Shown here: positions 8,049 to 17,399 of the stretch, piece by piece
Layout: each line of letters starts with the position of its first letter
How positions within the stretch are numbered: the stretch's first letter is position 1
Origin: Palsa-504 sp963806335
GTDB lineage: Bacteria; Actinomycetota; Actinomycetes; Streptosporangiales; Streptosporangiaceae
Length of the DNA stretch: 64,000 nt
Reading direction: 5' to 3'
Assembly (NCBI GenBank): GCA_963806335.1
Contig: CAWDXO010000007.1
Location: forward strand, 157,625 to 221,624
The notes under the pieces: model-generated
The model's input: the letters and a program-made list of their open reading frames with translations, nothing else
Told to the model about the DNA's origin: nothing
Databases searched by the model: none
Made by a program: the position numbers and the translations under genes

Positions 8049-9920
8049 TCAGCTTCCGGCCAGCCAGATGCTGGTGATGTCGGGCTCGCCGATGTTCGGC
8101 GCGAAGAGGGCCGTCGGGTACGTGGATCCGTCGGATGCGATACCCCTGACCCGCTTGCTCGAGTACTGCGGGAAGCCCTGGTTCATGACGGGCACGATGG
8201 CCGCGTCCGACATGATCTGCATGTCGGCCTGGTGCCAGGAATTCCCGGCGGCCGTTAGCGAGGTCGCGCCCTCGGCCTGAGTGATCAGCGAGTTCACGGT
8301 CGAGTTGTTGTAACAACCGTAGTTGACCGTGTTGATCACGCAGTTGGGACCCTGGAACAGGGCCTGGACGACGGTGCGGCCGTTATTGCCGAACCAGTCG
8401 GGAATCCAGCCCGGCTGGCCCATGTCCCACTGGCCCGCCTTGTTGTTCTCCGGCGCGTTGCCCAGGTCGGTGAAGAACGACGAGCCCGGCTCGGGCTTTC
8501 CGGTCAGCGTGATGCCGCAGTTCGCCAGCGAGGCCTGGATCGCCGTGAAGATCCGGGTGTTCGACGAGTCGTTCGGGTACATGTAGGTCAGCGTGACGCC
8601 GTTCGGGTACCCGGCCTTGGACAGGTCGGACTTGCACATGGCCACGTTGCCCTGCCCGTTGTTATCCGGGTACATGTTGCTGTTCACGTACCCCGTGTTG
8701 CCCTGCGGGATCACCGTGTTGAGGATCTGGGCGACGGCTGGCCCGCCGATAGCCTTCACCGCGGCCGCCTTGTCCAGGCCGTACTCGATCGCCTGCCGCA
8801 CCAGCAGCTTGCCTGCGGCGCCGTTCGCGTCCGGGCTGCGCGGGTTGAACACGATGTACGGGAAGGTGGTCGACCACGGCCAGATGTGGAAGTTGGATGC
8901 GTTCGACGCTTCCAGCTGCGGGATCGACGCCGGGTTGATCGGCGTGTCACTGACCACGTCCTGGGTGCCGGCCTGCATGTCGGACAGCTGGGTCTCGGCG
9001 GAGGTCACCCCGAACGTGTCCACGATGGTGGACACGTAGTCGTGCCGCAGCGAGTCCGTGGACTGCTTCCAGGCCGGGTTCTTGACCATCGTGAGCGACT
9101 TGCCCGGGACGTAGGAGCTGATCTGGTACGGGCCGTCGGAGATCGTGTGCGTGTCCAGCTGCAGGCTGTTCGGCACGTAGCTGTCGTACTCCACCGGCCG
9201 CGCCGAGGTGAACGGCATCGCCATCATGTAGAGGAAGTCGCTGGCCGGCGAGGACAGCGTGAACTGGATCGTCGACGAGTTCGGCGTCGCGATGCCGGAG
9301 ATGCTGTGCGTGTTCTGGAAGTTCGTGATGTTCGCCGCGGTCGGCGCGTTCGACTTCTTGGCGAAGAAGGCGGTCTCGGCGTTGGCGTACGCGGTGAGCC
9401 CGGCGATCGTGGACTCGTAGTAGACCGGGTTGCCGACCGGGCTGACCGGGTTGAAGAACGCCTTGAACTCCCGCACGATGTCCTGGGACGTGACCTGACG
9501 CGGCGGACTGGTGTTCCAGTCGACGCCCGGCTTGATGTGGAACGTATAGGTCTTCCCGCCGTTGGTGATCCCGCCGTTAGCGGTGCTCGGCACCTCGGTC
9601 GCCATGTCCGCGGCCGGCGTGGTGTCCTTGATCCAGTTGGCATCGCCGGCGGCGGTGTACGGCAACGTCGGGTAATTCAGGAGCTGCCTGGTGAAGGCAT
9701 GGGTGATCTGGTAGTCGGTGGTGTAATACGACGGCACGGTGTCGAGATGGGCGGGGCCGGACGCGGCGACGATGTGCAGCGTCCCGCCGGATACGGGCTG
9801 GCCTGCTGATGAGCTACCAGCCGCCGGCGTAGAACTCGACGACGAACTGCACGCGGCCAGGGCCATGGCGGCCGCCGCAACTGCCGCCAGCCCAGCAAAG
9901 CGCTTGGGCGTACTAATCAT
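8049..9920 (-). CDS. Peptide-binding lipoprotein, SBP family 5 (importer 1)
   Basis: About 623 residues. The N-terminal signal peptide has a lipobox (MALAAC) followed by a Ser-rich linker, so the protein should be lipid-anchored outside the membrane. The body is a family 5 extracellular solute-binding protein (for example GGKTYTFHIKPGVDWNTSPPR, then GPYQISSYVPGKSLTMVKNP). It captures peptides or similar ligands for the importer encoded downstream. ATG 9920 was chosen over ATG 9926 because GAGGA lies eight bases before it. The long open frame further upstream has no protein-like sequence. The gene leads the operon. Confidence 0.92.
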   Translation of the reverse strand: MISTPKRFAGLAAVAAAAMALAACSSSSSSTPAAGSSSAGQPVSGGTLHIVAASGPAHLDTVPSYYTTDYQITHAFTRQLLNYPTLPYTAAGDANWIKDTTPAADMATEVPSTANGGITNGGKTYTFHIKPGVDWNTSPPRQVTSQDIVREFKAFFNPVSPVGNPVYYESTIAGLTAYANAETAFFAKKSNAPTAANITNFQNTHSISGIATPNSSTIQFTLSSPASDFLYMMAMPFTSARPVEYDSYVPNSLQLDTHTISDGPYQISSYVPGKSLTMVKNPAWKQSTDSLRHDYVSTIVDTFGVTSAETQLSDMQAGTQDVVSDTPINPASIPQLEASNASNFHIWPWSTTFPYIVFNPRSPDANGAAGKLLVRQAIEYGLDKAAAVKAIGGPAVAQILNTVIPQGNTGYVNSNMYPDNNGQGNVAMCKSDLSKAGYPNGVTLTYMYPNDSSNTRIFTAIQASLANCGITLTGKPEPGSSFFTDLGNAPENNKAGQWDMGQPGWIPDWFGNNGRTVVQALFQGPNCVINTVNYGCYNNSTVNSLITQAEGATSLTAAGNSWHQADMQIMSDAAIVPVMNQGFPQYSSKRVRGIASDGSTYPTALFAPNIGEPDITSIWLAGS

Positions 9921-10173
9921 GGGCATGTTCCTCTTGGTCAGGACGGCAAACGAGAACAAGGCAGCCGTCGGCCGCCCGCGCTCCGGATCACTACCTATCA
10001 GGAGAGACTGTGCGCTTCCGGCACCGAAATCCAGCCCAGGGCCCTGTCGTAGCCCGATTGTGACTAAAAAAATCCTGAGCTGATGCCTAAAAGACGCAAG
10101 ATGTCCGCCGGGTGCGAACGGTATCAGCGGTCCGCTGATGAAGCCTCGCTTAGGGTGACTCTCGTACTGACCC

Positions 10174-10695
10174 TCAGGTGATGCCGTGGCGGCGCAGGAT
10201 GTCCGCGACATCCCCCAGGTCGTCGTCATCGTCGCCAGCGTTCTTGCCCTTGCGCCCCTTGGCCGGCGTCGCCGCAGGCACCGTGGCGGCCGGGCGGGTG
10301 GCCATCTGGCCCCCGCCCGCGCTAGCGGGCAGCGTGCCCCGCGCGCCGGCCCCGCGCTCGGCGGCCGGCTTGTCCTCGTCGCGCTTAACCTGGCGCCGGC
10401 GCAGCGGACCGGACACGATGAACAGCACCACGGCCAGCCCGGCCAGCGCGATCCCCGACCAGACGCGGGGCGAGAGCACGAAGCCCTTCGCGAAGTCCCC
10501 GATCGCGATGCCGATCTTCCAGAACATCTCGATCGAGCCGGTGAGATAGGCGGCCAGCGGCAGCAGCGACAAGGCCGCCCAGCGCAGGCCAGCACCGATA
10601 CCACGGCGCCGCATCACGAAGTAGCTCAGCACCAGGCCGAGCCCGGTCAGCCCCCCGCACAGTGGCAGCCAGGCGATCTTGTCATAGGTGGACAT
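10174..10695 (-). CDS. Small membrane protein with charged tail
   Basis: 173 residues. Three or four hydrophobic segments (about 9-27, 38-55, 60-70 and 80-98) are followed by a hydrophilic C-terminal half with Arg/Ala-rich and Ala/Pro-rich stretches, an acidic DDDDD run and a closing LGDVADILRRHGIT. I do not recognise a named family. A GGGAGG Shine-Dalgarno precedes the ATG at 10695. It is encoded 28 bases after the HAD phosphatase gene on the same strand, so the two may be cotranscribed with metH. The function is unknown. Confidence 0.7.
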   Translation of the reverse strand: MSTYDKIAWLPLCGGLTGLGLVLSYFVMRRRGIGAGLRWAALSLLPLAAYLTGSIEMFWKIGIAIGDFAKGFVLSPRVWSGIALAGLAVVLFIVSGPLRRRQVKRDEDKPAAERGAGARGTLPASAGGGQMATRPAATVPAATPAKGRKGKNAGDDDDDLGDVADILRRHGIT

Positions 10696-10723
10696 GCGCG
10701 CCTCCCGCGGTCGTACCTGAAGT

Positions 10724-11455
10724 CTAAGTCGTAATAAGTGCGCGGGGCGCTGGGGTTAACCCCCGTGCTGCCCCGGGGGGTAGTCCCCCGGGCTGACGCC
10801 TTACCGACACCCCGCCCGCATCCGCCTGCAGGTCGAGCAGTGAGCGCACCACCAGCCGGCCCGGCGCCGGATCGATCGGGACCAGCGACGGCACCGCGAT
10901 GACCTGGCAGCCGGCGGCCTCGGCGGAGGCCACGCCGTTGGGCGAGTCCTCCAGGGCGAAGCAGTGGGCGGGGTCGGCGCCAAGGAGCTTGGCGGCGAGC
11001 AGGTACGGCTCCGGGTCGGGCTTGGTCACGCTGACGTCGTCCGCGCACACCAGCGCGTCGAAGCGCATTCCCGTGCTGGCCAGCACAACATCCATGAACC
11101 GGCGCTCGGACGAGGTCACCATAGCGCTCGGCAGGCCGGCCGCCTTGATCTCGGCCAGCAGCGCGCGCGCGCCCGGCTGAAGCGGTACGCCGTGGTCGCG
11201 GACCCGCTCGGCGATGCCGTCCATCAGCCACTCGGCGACCACCTCGGGCGGCGCGGGCTTGGTTGCCTTGGCCAGCAAGTAGCGCACCGTGCGGTTCAGG
11301 CTGCCGCCGAGCAGCTGCACCTGGTCCGCCGTGGTCCAGTCGGCCCCCAGCCTGGCCATGACGGCCGTCTCGGCCTGGAGCCAGAGCGGCTCGGAGTCGA
11401 TGAGCAGGCCGTCCATGTCGAACAGGACCGCCGTGCTGGCGCGTCGGTCAGACAC
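10724..11455 (-). CDS. HAD-superfamily phosphatase (beta-phosphoglucomutase-like)
   Basis: 243 residues of a subfamily I HAD hydrolase with motif I FDMDGLLIDSEP near residue 12, motif II AMVTSS near 120, the lysine in KPDPEPYL near 150, and motif IV FALEDSPNGVASAEAAG near 170. Substrates of this group are small phosphorylated sugars or nucleotides; the actual one cannot be told. The start overlaps the metH stop by eight bases, so it is translated right after metH. The last 25 or so residues (RRQPGGLPPGAARGLTPAPR) are encoded by a G/C hairpin of the kind that recurs in gaps of this window, so the tail is probably an accidental extension into a terminator-like element. Confidence 0.88.
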   Translation of the reverse strand: MSDRRASTAVLFDMDGLLIDSEPLWLQAETAVMARLGADWTTADQVQLLGGSLNRTVRYLLAKATKPAPPEVVAEWLMDGIAERVRDHGVPLQPGARALLAEIKAAGLPSAMVTSSERRFMDVVLASTGMRFDALVCADDVSVTKPDPEPYLLAAKLLGADPAHCFALEDSPNGVASAEAAGCQVIAVPSLVPIDPAPGRLVVRSLLDLQADAGGVSVRRQPGGLPPGAARGLTPAPRALITT

Positions 11456-14400
11456 TGAAGTACTTTGCCTCGGGGTGGTGAACGACGATCGCGTCGGTGG
11501 ACTGCTCCGGATGCAGCTGCATCTCCTCGGAAAGCTCCACGCCGATGCGGGACGGCTCGAGCAGGCGGACCAGCTTGGCCCGGTCGGCCAGGTCCGGGCA
11601 GGCGGGATAGCCGAACGAGTACCGCGCGCCGCGGTACTCGACCCGGAAGAAGCCGTTCAGGTCGTCCGGATCCGAACCGGCCAGCCCGAGCTCGCGCCTG
11701 ATCCGCGCGTGCCAGTACTCGGCCAGCGCCTCGGTCAGCTGGACCGACAGACCATGCAGCTCGAGGTACTCGCGGTAGGCGTTCTTCGCGAACAGCTCGG
11801 CGGTCGCCGCCGACACCCGCGTCCCCATGGTGGCGAGCTGGAACGCCACCACGTCGGTCTGCTCCGGCGAACCCGAGCCCTGCGGCCGGAAGAAATCGGC
11901 CAGGCACAGCCGCCGGTCACGGCGCTGCCGGGGGAAGGTGAGCCGTTCGAGCTCGGTCACGCCATCCGGGCCGAGCACGATCAGGTCGTTCCCCGCACTC
12001 AGGCACCTGAAGTAGCCGAAGACCACGGCCGCCTCGAGCAGCCCTTCGGTCTGCATCCGTTCCAGCCACATGCGCAGTCGCGGGCGGCCTTGAGTCTCCA
12101 CTAGCTCCTCGTAGGAGACCCCGCCGCCACGGGTCGGCTTGAGGCCCCACTGCCCCATGAACAAGGCGCGCTCATCGAGGTAGGTGGCGTAGTCGGCCAG
12201 CGGTACGCCCTTGATCACCTCGGTGCCGAGGAAAGGTACTTCCGGGACCGGCACATCCGCGGCAACGTCCGAGCGGGCCGCGGCGCCGATGGCCGGGAGG
12301 TCCGTCTCGCCCGCCGCGGAAGGGACGGCCTTGGCGCGGACCCGGCGGGTCCGCAGCTCAGGCAGTTTGGCCCCGGGGACGCCGCGTTTGACCGCCATCG
12401 CGGCATTCATCAGCCGCAGCCCTTCGAACGCGTCCCTGGCGTACCTGACCTCCCCGTCGAACACCGCGGCCAGGTCCTGCTCCACGTAGGCGCGGGTGAG
12501 GGCGGCACCGCCGAGCAGCACCGGCCACCGCCCGGCCAGGCCCCGCGAGTTCAGCTCGGCGAGGTTATCCCGCATCACGACGGTCGACTTGACCAGCAGA
12601 CCCGACATCCCGATGACGTCAGCGTCGTTCTCATCCGCCGCCGCCACGATCGCCGAAATAGGCTGCTTGATCCCGATGTTCACGACGTCGTAGCCGTTGT
12701 TCGACAAGATGATGTCGACCAGGTTCTTGCCGATGTCGTGCACGTCGCCCTTGACCGTGGCCAGCACGATCTTGCCTTTGCCTTCCTCACCGCTCTGTTC
12801 CATGTGCGGTTCCAGGTAAGCGACGGACGCCTTCATCACCTCGGCCGAGGTCAGCACGAACGGAAGCTGCATCTGACCCGAGCCGAACAGCTCGCCGACC
12901 GTCTTCATGCCGTCGAGCAGGACGTCGTTGACGATCTCCAGGGCGGGCCGCTGCTCTAGCGCGGCGTCCAGGTCCGCCTCGAGGCCGTTCCGCTCCCCGT
13001 CGATGATCCGCCGCTTCAGCCGCTCCCAGAGTGGCAGCCCGGCGAGCTCGGCGGCCCGGCTGGCCTTGAGCTCGGCCGCGTCCACTCCCTCGAAAAGCTC
13101 GAGCAGCCGGGCCAGCGGGTCGTAGCCCTCCCGGCGCCGGTCGTAGACGAGGTCGAGCGCCGTCTGCCGCTGCTCGTCGGGTATCCGCGCGATGGGCAGG
13201 ATCCGCGCCGCGTGCACAATCGCGGAGTCCAGGCCCGCCCGGGTGCATTCGGCCAGGAAGACCGAGTTCAGCACGGCGCGGGCGGCGGGCTTGAGGCCGA
13301 ATGAGACATTGGAGACGCCCAGTGTCGTCTGCACGGCCGGATGACGGCGTTTCAGCTCGGCGATGGCCTCGATGGTCTCGATCGCATCGCGCCGGGTTTC
13401 CTCCTGGCCGGTGGCGATGGGGAAGGTCAGGCAGTCGACGATGATGTCGTCTTCTCGCATCCCCCAGTGGCCGGTCAGGTCCGCGATCAGCCGCTCGGCG
13501 ACCTCGACCTTCCACGCGGCGGTGCGCGCCTGGCCGCGCTCGTCGATGGTGAGCGCGATCACCGCGGCGCCATGCTCGCGCACCAGCGGCATCACCCGCG
13601 CGAAGCGCGAGTCTGGCCCGTCGCCGTCCTCGTAGTTGACCGAGTTGATCACGGCCCGGCCGCCGGTCAGCTCAAGGCCGGCCTCGATCACGGCGGACTC
13701 GGTCGAGTCGAGGACAAGCGGCAGCGTGGCCGCGGTGGCCAGCCGGCCCACCACCTCGCGCATGTCCGCGACACCGTCCCGGCCCACGTAGTCCACGCAC
13801 ACGTCGAGCAGGTGGGCGCCGTCCCTGGTCTGGGCCCGCGCGATCTGCACGCAATCCTCGTACCTGCCCTCAAGCAGCGCGTCACGGAAGGCCTTGGACC
13901 CGTTGGCGTTGGTCCGCTCGCCGATTGACAGGAACGCCGTGTCCTGCCGGAACGGTACGTGCTGGTAAAGGGAGGCAACCCCCGGCTCGGGGCGCGGCCT
14001 GCGCCTGGTGACCGGCCGGCCAGCCAGCCTTTCCGCCAGCGCGGCGGTGTGCGCCGGGGTGGTCCCGCAGCATCCGCCGACCAGCGAGAGACCGAACTCC
14101 CTGGTGAACCTGTCGTGCGCGTCGGCCAGCTGGGCCGGGGTGAGCGGGTAACTCGCGCCGTCCGAGGTGAGCACGGGCAGGCCGGCGTTCGGTTCGCAGG
14201 AAATCGGCACGCGGGCGTGCGCGGCCAGGTACCGCAAGTGCTCGCTCATCTCCCCGGGACCGGTCGCGCAGTTCAGCCCGATCATGTCGATGCCCAGCGG
14301 CTCAAGGGCCGTCAGCGCGGCCGCGATCTCGCTGCCGAGCAGCATCGCCCCCGTCGTCTCGATCGTGACCTGCGCGATGACCAGCGCGTCCGGGGCCAGG

Positions 14401-14933
14401 CTGGCCACGGCTCGTTTCGACCCGATGATGGCGGCCTTGGCCTGAAGCAGGTCCTGGCAGGTCTCGATGATCAGCGCGTCCGCGCCGCCCCGCAGCAGGG
14501 CCTCCGCATTGACCTGGTAGGTGTCGCGCAGCTCGCGGAACGTCGTGTGGCCGAGCGTGGGCAGCTTGGTGCCGGGGCCGATCGAGCCGAGCACCCAGCG
14601 AGGACGCGCAGGCGTGGCCCAGCGATCGGCGGCGGCGCGGGCGAGCCGGGCGGACGCCTCGGACAGCTCCGCGATCCGGCCGGCAATCTCGTACTCACCG
14701 AGATTGCCCAGATTGGCGCCGAACGAGTTCGTCGTGACGCAATCCGCGCCGGCGTCAAGGTAGGTCTCGTGGATCCCGGTCACGATGTCGGGCCGGGTCA
14801 CGTTCAGGATCTCGTTGCAGCCCTCGTAGCCGGCGAAGTCGTCGATGGTGGCCACGCTGGCCTGGAGCATGGTACCGATAGCCCCGTCTGCCACCACGAC
14901 TCGCTCGGCCAGGGCGGTCCGTAGAGTGCTCAT
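11448..14933 (-). CDS. metH: Cobalamin-dependent methionine synthase MetH
   Basis: 1161 residues with all MetH modules in order. The homocysteine-binding barrel (about 1-310) has zinc cysteines in GLNCATGPGEM and VGGCCGTTPAH. The methyl-folate barrel (about 340-600) contains ERTNANGSKAF. The cobalamin cap and binding domain have the cobalt-ligating motif DVHDIGKNLV, followed by the C-terminal SAM-dependent reactivation domain. It transfers a methyl group from 5-methyltetrahydrofolate to homocysteine. The start ATG at 14933 is set by homology (STLRTALAERVVVADGAIGTML); the 28 residues upstream in the frame do not belong. TAGGAT lies eight bases before the ATG, so the mRNA may be leaderless. With so short a leader there is no room for a cobalamin riboswitch. 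The HAD gene follows with an eight-base overlap. Confidence 0.97.
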   Translation of the reverse strand: MSTLRTALAERVVVADGAIGTMLQASVATIDDFAGYEGCNEILNVTRPDIVTGIHETYLDAGADCVTTNSFGANLGNLGEYEIAGRIAELSEASARLARAAADRWATPARPRWVLGSIGPGTKLPTLGHTTFRELRDTYQVNAEALLRGGADALIIETCQDLLQAKAAIIGSKRAVASLAPDALVIAQVTIETTGAMLLGSEIAAALTALEPLGIDMIGLNCATGPGEMSEHLRYLAAHARVPISCEPNAGLPVLTSDGASYPLTPAQLADAHDRFTREFGLSLVGGCCGTTPAHTAALAERLAGRPVTRRRPRPEPGVASLYQHVPFRQDTAFLSIGERTNANGSKAFRDALLEGRYEDCVQIARAQTRDGAHLLDVCVDYVGRDGVADMREVVGRLATAATLPLVLDSTESAVIEAGLELTGGRAVINSVNYEDGDGPDSRFARVMPLVREHGAAVIALTIDERGQARTAAWKVEVAERLIADLTGHWGMREDDIIVDCLTFPIATGQEETRRDAIETIEAIAELKRRHPAVQTTLGVSNVSFGLKPAARAVLNSVFLAECTRAGLDSAIVHAARILPIARIPDEQRQTALDLVYDRRREGYDPLARLLELFEGVDAAELKASRAAELAGLPLWERLKRRIIDGERNGLEADLDAALEQRPALEIVNDVLLDGMKTVGELFGSGQMQLPFVLTSAEVMKASVAYLEPHMEQSGEEGKGKIVLATVKGDVHDIGKNLVDIILSNNGYDVVNIGIKQPISAIVAAADENDADVIGMSGLLVKSTVVMRDNLAELNSRGLAGRWPVLLGGAALTRAYVEQDLAAVFDGEVRYARDAFEGLRLMNAAMAVKRGVPGAKLPELRTRRVRAKAVPSAAGETDLPAIGAAARSDVAADVPVPEVPFLGTEVIKGVPLADYATYLDERALFMGQWGLKPTRGGGVSYEELVETQGRPRLRMWLERMQTEGLLEAAVVFGYFRCLSAGNDLIVLGPDGVTELERLTFPRQRRDRRLCLADFFRPQGSGSPEQTDVVAFQLATMGTRVSAATAELFAKNAYREYLELHGLSVQLTEALAEYWHARIRRELGLAGSDPDDLNGFFRVEYRGARYSFGYPACPDLADRAKLVRLLEPSRIGVELSEEMQLHPEQSTDAIVVHHPEAKYFSV

Positions 14934-14941
14934 TGACGACC

Positions 14942-14947
14942 ATCCTA
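14942..14947 (-). promoter_or_regulatory. -10-like hexamer before metH
   Basis: TAGGAT on the minus strand, eight bases before the metH ATG. It could alternatively be read as a weak AGGA ribosome site. Confidence 0.4.
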
Positions 14948-15098
14948 GGCGTTCGCCGCGAAGCTTCCCCAGTGAGAGCTGGTACAGACCGCGGCTGAGA
15001 CAGACCGCACCTGACACGCCGGCCGGTCACCCAACGAGCAAGCCTGACCACGTAGGCTGTCAGTAGGCGGCCTGCACTTGCTGGGGAGGTGGCGAGTC

Positions 15099-15986
15099 AT
15101 CGAGTTCAACGACATCGGCGAACTCGCTTCTCCTGTCGCCATCGCCGGGTTCGAGGGCTGGAACGACGCGGGCGAGGCGGCCAGCGGGGTGGTCAACCAC
15201 CTGGGCATTGCCTGGCAGGCCACCCCGATAGGGGCCATCGATCCCGAGGACTTCTACGACTTCCAGGTCAACCGGCCGGTGATCGAGATCGAAGACGGGC
15301 ATACCCAGCGCCTGATCTGGCCGACGACGAGGATCTCGCTCGCGCGTGCCCATTCGGCTGACGTGACCGTGCCGCCGACCGGGCTTTCCCGTGACATCGT
15401 CCTGGTGCACGGCATCGAGCCGAACATGCGCTGGCGGGCCTTCAGCGAGGAACTGGTGCAGGGCCTGGAAAGCCTCGGCGTGGGTCTGATCGTCCTGCTC
15501 GGCGCGCTGCTCGCGGATGCGCCGCACACCCGTCCGGTACCGGTGTCGGTCGGCTCATCAAATTCCAGGCTGGCCAGCGACGTGGGCGTCGGCCGGGTGG
15601 AATACAAGGGACCCACCGGGATCGTCGGGGTGCTCCAGCACACCTGCACCGCCGCGGGGATCCCGACCGTCTCGCTGTGGGCCCAGGTGCCGCACTATGT
15701 GGCCCAGCCACCCAGCCCCAAGGCCACGCTGGCGCTGCTGCGCGGCGTCGAGGACGTCCTGGACGCCGCCCTGCCGCTGGCCGACCTGCCCGAAGAGGCG
15801 CGGGCCTGGGAACGCGGCGTCGACGAGCTCGCCCAGCAGGATTCCGAGGTCGCCGACTACGTCCGGACCCTGGAAGAGGCCAAGGACGCCATGGACCTGC
15901 CCGAGGCGAGCGGGGACGCGATCGCCCGCGAGTTCGAGCGTTACTTCAGGCGGCACGGCGGCGCCGGGGAGCCAGGCGGTATCTGA
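15099..15986 (+). CDS. PAC2-family protein (proteasome assembly chaperone-like)
   Basis: About 295 residues of the actinobacterial PAC2 (PF09754) family: the N-terminal PVAIAGFEGWNDAGEAASG and the VLVHGIEPNMRW and GVLQHTCTAAGIPTVSLWAQVPHYV blocks are typical. Archaeal and eukaryotic relatives assist 20S proteasome assembly; the bacterial role is not established. The start is uncertain. A strong GGGGAGG at 15083-15089 is followed by no ATG, GTG or TTG in frame, and homology begins at GTC ATC GAG (15096-15104), so ATC 15099 (or GTC 15096) is proposed. The only canonical choice is TTG 15078, which lies before the ribosome site. TAGGCT at 15053-15058 may be the -10. The gene is divergent from metH. 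Confidence 0.85.
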   Translation: MEFNDIGELASPVAIAGFEGWNDAGEAASGVVNHLGIAWQATPIGAIDPEDFYDFQVNRPVIEIEDGHTQRLIWPTTRISLARAHSADVTVPPTGLSRDIVLVHGIEPNMRWRAFSEELVQGLESLGVGLIVLLGALLADAPHTRPVPVSVGSSNSRLASDVGVGRVEYKGPTGIVGVLQHTCTAAGIPTVSLWAQVPHYVAQPPSPKATLALLRGVEDVLDAALPLADLPEEARAWERGVDELAQQDSEVADYVRTLEEAKDAMDLPEASGDAIAREFERYFRRHGGAGEPGGI

Positions 15987-16005
15987 GTCCAGGCGGTATC
16001 TGAGC
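15972..16005. repeat. 17-base tandem duplication at the PAC2 stop
   Basis: CCAGGCGGTATCTGAG occurs at 15972-15987 and again at 15989-16004. The first copy contains the PAC2 stop codon, so the duplication repeats the last codons and stop. The rest of the 73-base convergent gap holds a small hairpin (16044-16060) that overlaps the stop of the facing gene. Confidence 0.7.
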
Positions 16006-16059
16006 CGGTGACGCGGTTCTTCCGCTCGCTGCTCGTGATTCTCGGACGGCCTGGCCGTC

Positions 16060-16842
16060 CTACACCGGCGGCCAGGGGACGGCGGGCCAGTCGGCGGGCG
16101 GGTAGGGATGGACGCGGTGCTTGAGGAGCGTGTCGATCCTGATCTTGGTCGCGGTAATCTCGCTCGCGCTGAGCAGTGCGGAAAGCTCCTCGGCCAGGCT
16201 GCCCTCGTTGAACTCCGAGTTCAGGCGGCGCAGCGCGTCCACCGAACGCCGCGGCAAGGTCTTACCCCGCCACTGCCACAAAACGGTGCGCAGCTTGTAA
16301 TCCTCGGCGAAGCACACGCCGTGATCGCAGCCGTACAGGTGACCCTCGGCGACGGGCAGCAGGTGGCCGATCTTCCTGTCAGCGTTGTTCACCACCGCGT
16401 CGAACACGGCCATGTCGCGCAGACCCGCGTGATCGGTGCGCCGTGACAAGGCAATCAGGTCCACGTCGGTGTCGTGATCGATCCAGAGCTGGCACATGCC
16501 GGGCCCGAACGGGCCGTCGCGCATGACGGTAGGAGGGACCACGTCCCAGCCGGCGGCGCGGGACACGACGTAGGCCGCGACCTCCCGGCCCGCCAGCGTG
16601 CCGCTGGGAAAGTCCCACAGCGGGCGCTCGCCTGCTATCGGCTTGTAGACGCAGGCCACCTCGGCGGACTGGCTCTTCTCCGTCCTAGGTTTCCGGCCCG
16701 TGGTCTTGATCGTGCAGTACAGCGTGGCGTTAGACGCGTCAACCAGTCGTCCCTCGATCTCCAGCTTCCCGCTGGCGAGCAGGTCAAGCGCTGCCTGCTC
16801 GCCGTCGATGTCCTCCGCATCTGATCTGTTCGGGTCAAGCAT
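16060..16842 (-). CDS. SCO1664-family protein, PI3/PI4-kinase-like fold
   Basis: 260 residues of the conserved actinobacterial SCO1664 family. The segment MAVFDAVVNNADRKIGHLL (about residues 150-168) followed by GCDHGVCF resembles the DxxxxN catalytic loop and DxG metal site of PI3/PI4-kinase-like and HipA-like kinases, so a phosphotransferase role is likely although no substrate is known. The start ATG at 16842 begins LDPNRSDAEDIDGEQAALDLL and lies inside the last codons of the DUF3090 gene, giving an eight-base overlap. The longer frame upstream is only the shifted DUF3090 sequence. It is the third gene of an operon with a histidine phosphatase and DUF3090. Confidence 0.82.
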   Translation of the reverse strand: MLDPNRSDAEDIDGEQAALDLLASGKLEIEGRLVDASNATLYCTIKTTGRKPRTEKSQSAEVACVYKPIAGERPLWDFPSGTLAGREVAAYVVSRAAGWDVVPPTVMRDGPFGPGMCQLWIDHDTDVDLIALSRRTDHAGLRDMAVFDAVVNNADRKIGHLLPVAEGHLYGCDHGVCFAEDYKLRTVLWQWRGKTLPRRSVDALRRLNSEFNEGSLAEELSALLSASEITATKIRIDTLLKHRVHPYPPADWPAVPWPPV

Positions 16843-17395
16843 GGCCGACGCGGTGACCGTTCTGCCGGGGGCAGACGTGCCCGTCGGTATCCAGCGGCAG
16901 TCCGCACAGCGGACAGGGCGGGCGGCCCGCCTCGACGATCTTGAGGGCGCGCTGGGCGAAGGCGCGGGCGGCGCCCGGCGTGATCCGGACCCGCAGGACC
17001 CCCGGCCCGTCGGGGGGGAGGTCCTCGGCGAGCGGCTCCACCGGTTCATCGGATTCTTCCTGCGCCTCGATGACGACCATGCCGCCGTCGCCGTCCCAGG
17101 CCAGGGCGATCGCTCCCACCCGGAAGTCTTCAAGCAGCGGCAGGTCGAGCGGGTCGTCGTCCTGCAGCATCGCGGGCGCGGCCGCGGGCACCTCGGGCGA
17201 CCCGGCGGTGCGCCTGAGCACCTCGTCAAGGAGCTCGTCGATGCGCTCAGCTAGCAGGCTGACCTGGAATTTCTCCAGCGCGACGCTGGTCACGCGACCG
17301 CTGGAAGTCGCCTGCAGGTAGAAAGTCCGCTCCCCAGGCTGTCCGACCGCGCCTGCCACGAACCTGTCCGGCGGGTCATAGAAATAGACCGGCAT
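16835..17395 (-). CDS. DUF3090 family protein with C-terminal zinc-ribbon motif
   Basis: 186 residues. The N-terminus VYFYDPPDRFVAGAVGQPGERTFYLQA is diagnostic of DUF3090, found only in actinobacteria as far as I know. The C-terminus has CPLCGLPLDTDGHVCPRQNGH, a Cys/His arrangement that probably binds zinc. The function is unknown. The ATG at 17395 follows the phosphatase stop by four bases with AGGA upstream, and its 3' end overlaps the kinase-like gene. This tight linkage suggests a shared process. Confidence 0.88.
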   Translation of the reverse strand: MPVYFYDPPDRFVAGAVGQPGERTFYLQATSSGRVTSVALEKFQVSLLAERIDELLDEVLRRTAGSPEVPAAAPAMLQDDDPLDLPLLEDFRVGAIALAWDGDGGMVVIEAQEESDEPVEPLAEDLPPDGPGVLRVRITPGAARAFAQRALKIVEAGRPPCPLCGLPLDTDGHVCPRQNGHRVGHA

Positions 17396-17399
17396 AGTC

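Noticed and set aside
9921..10604. N-terminal extension of the importer 1 lipoprotein frame by about 228 residues
   Set aside because: The extension has no protein-like sequence and overlaps the small membrane protein gene. The lipobox signal peptide fixes the start near 9920.
14934..15077. Possible cobalamin riboswitch before metH
   Set aside because: The divergent gap is too short, TAGGAT sits eight bases before the ATG, and no B12-box-like sequence was seen.
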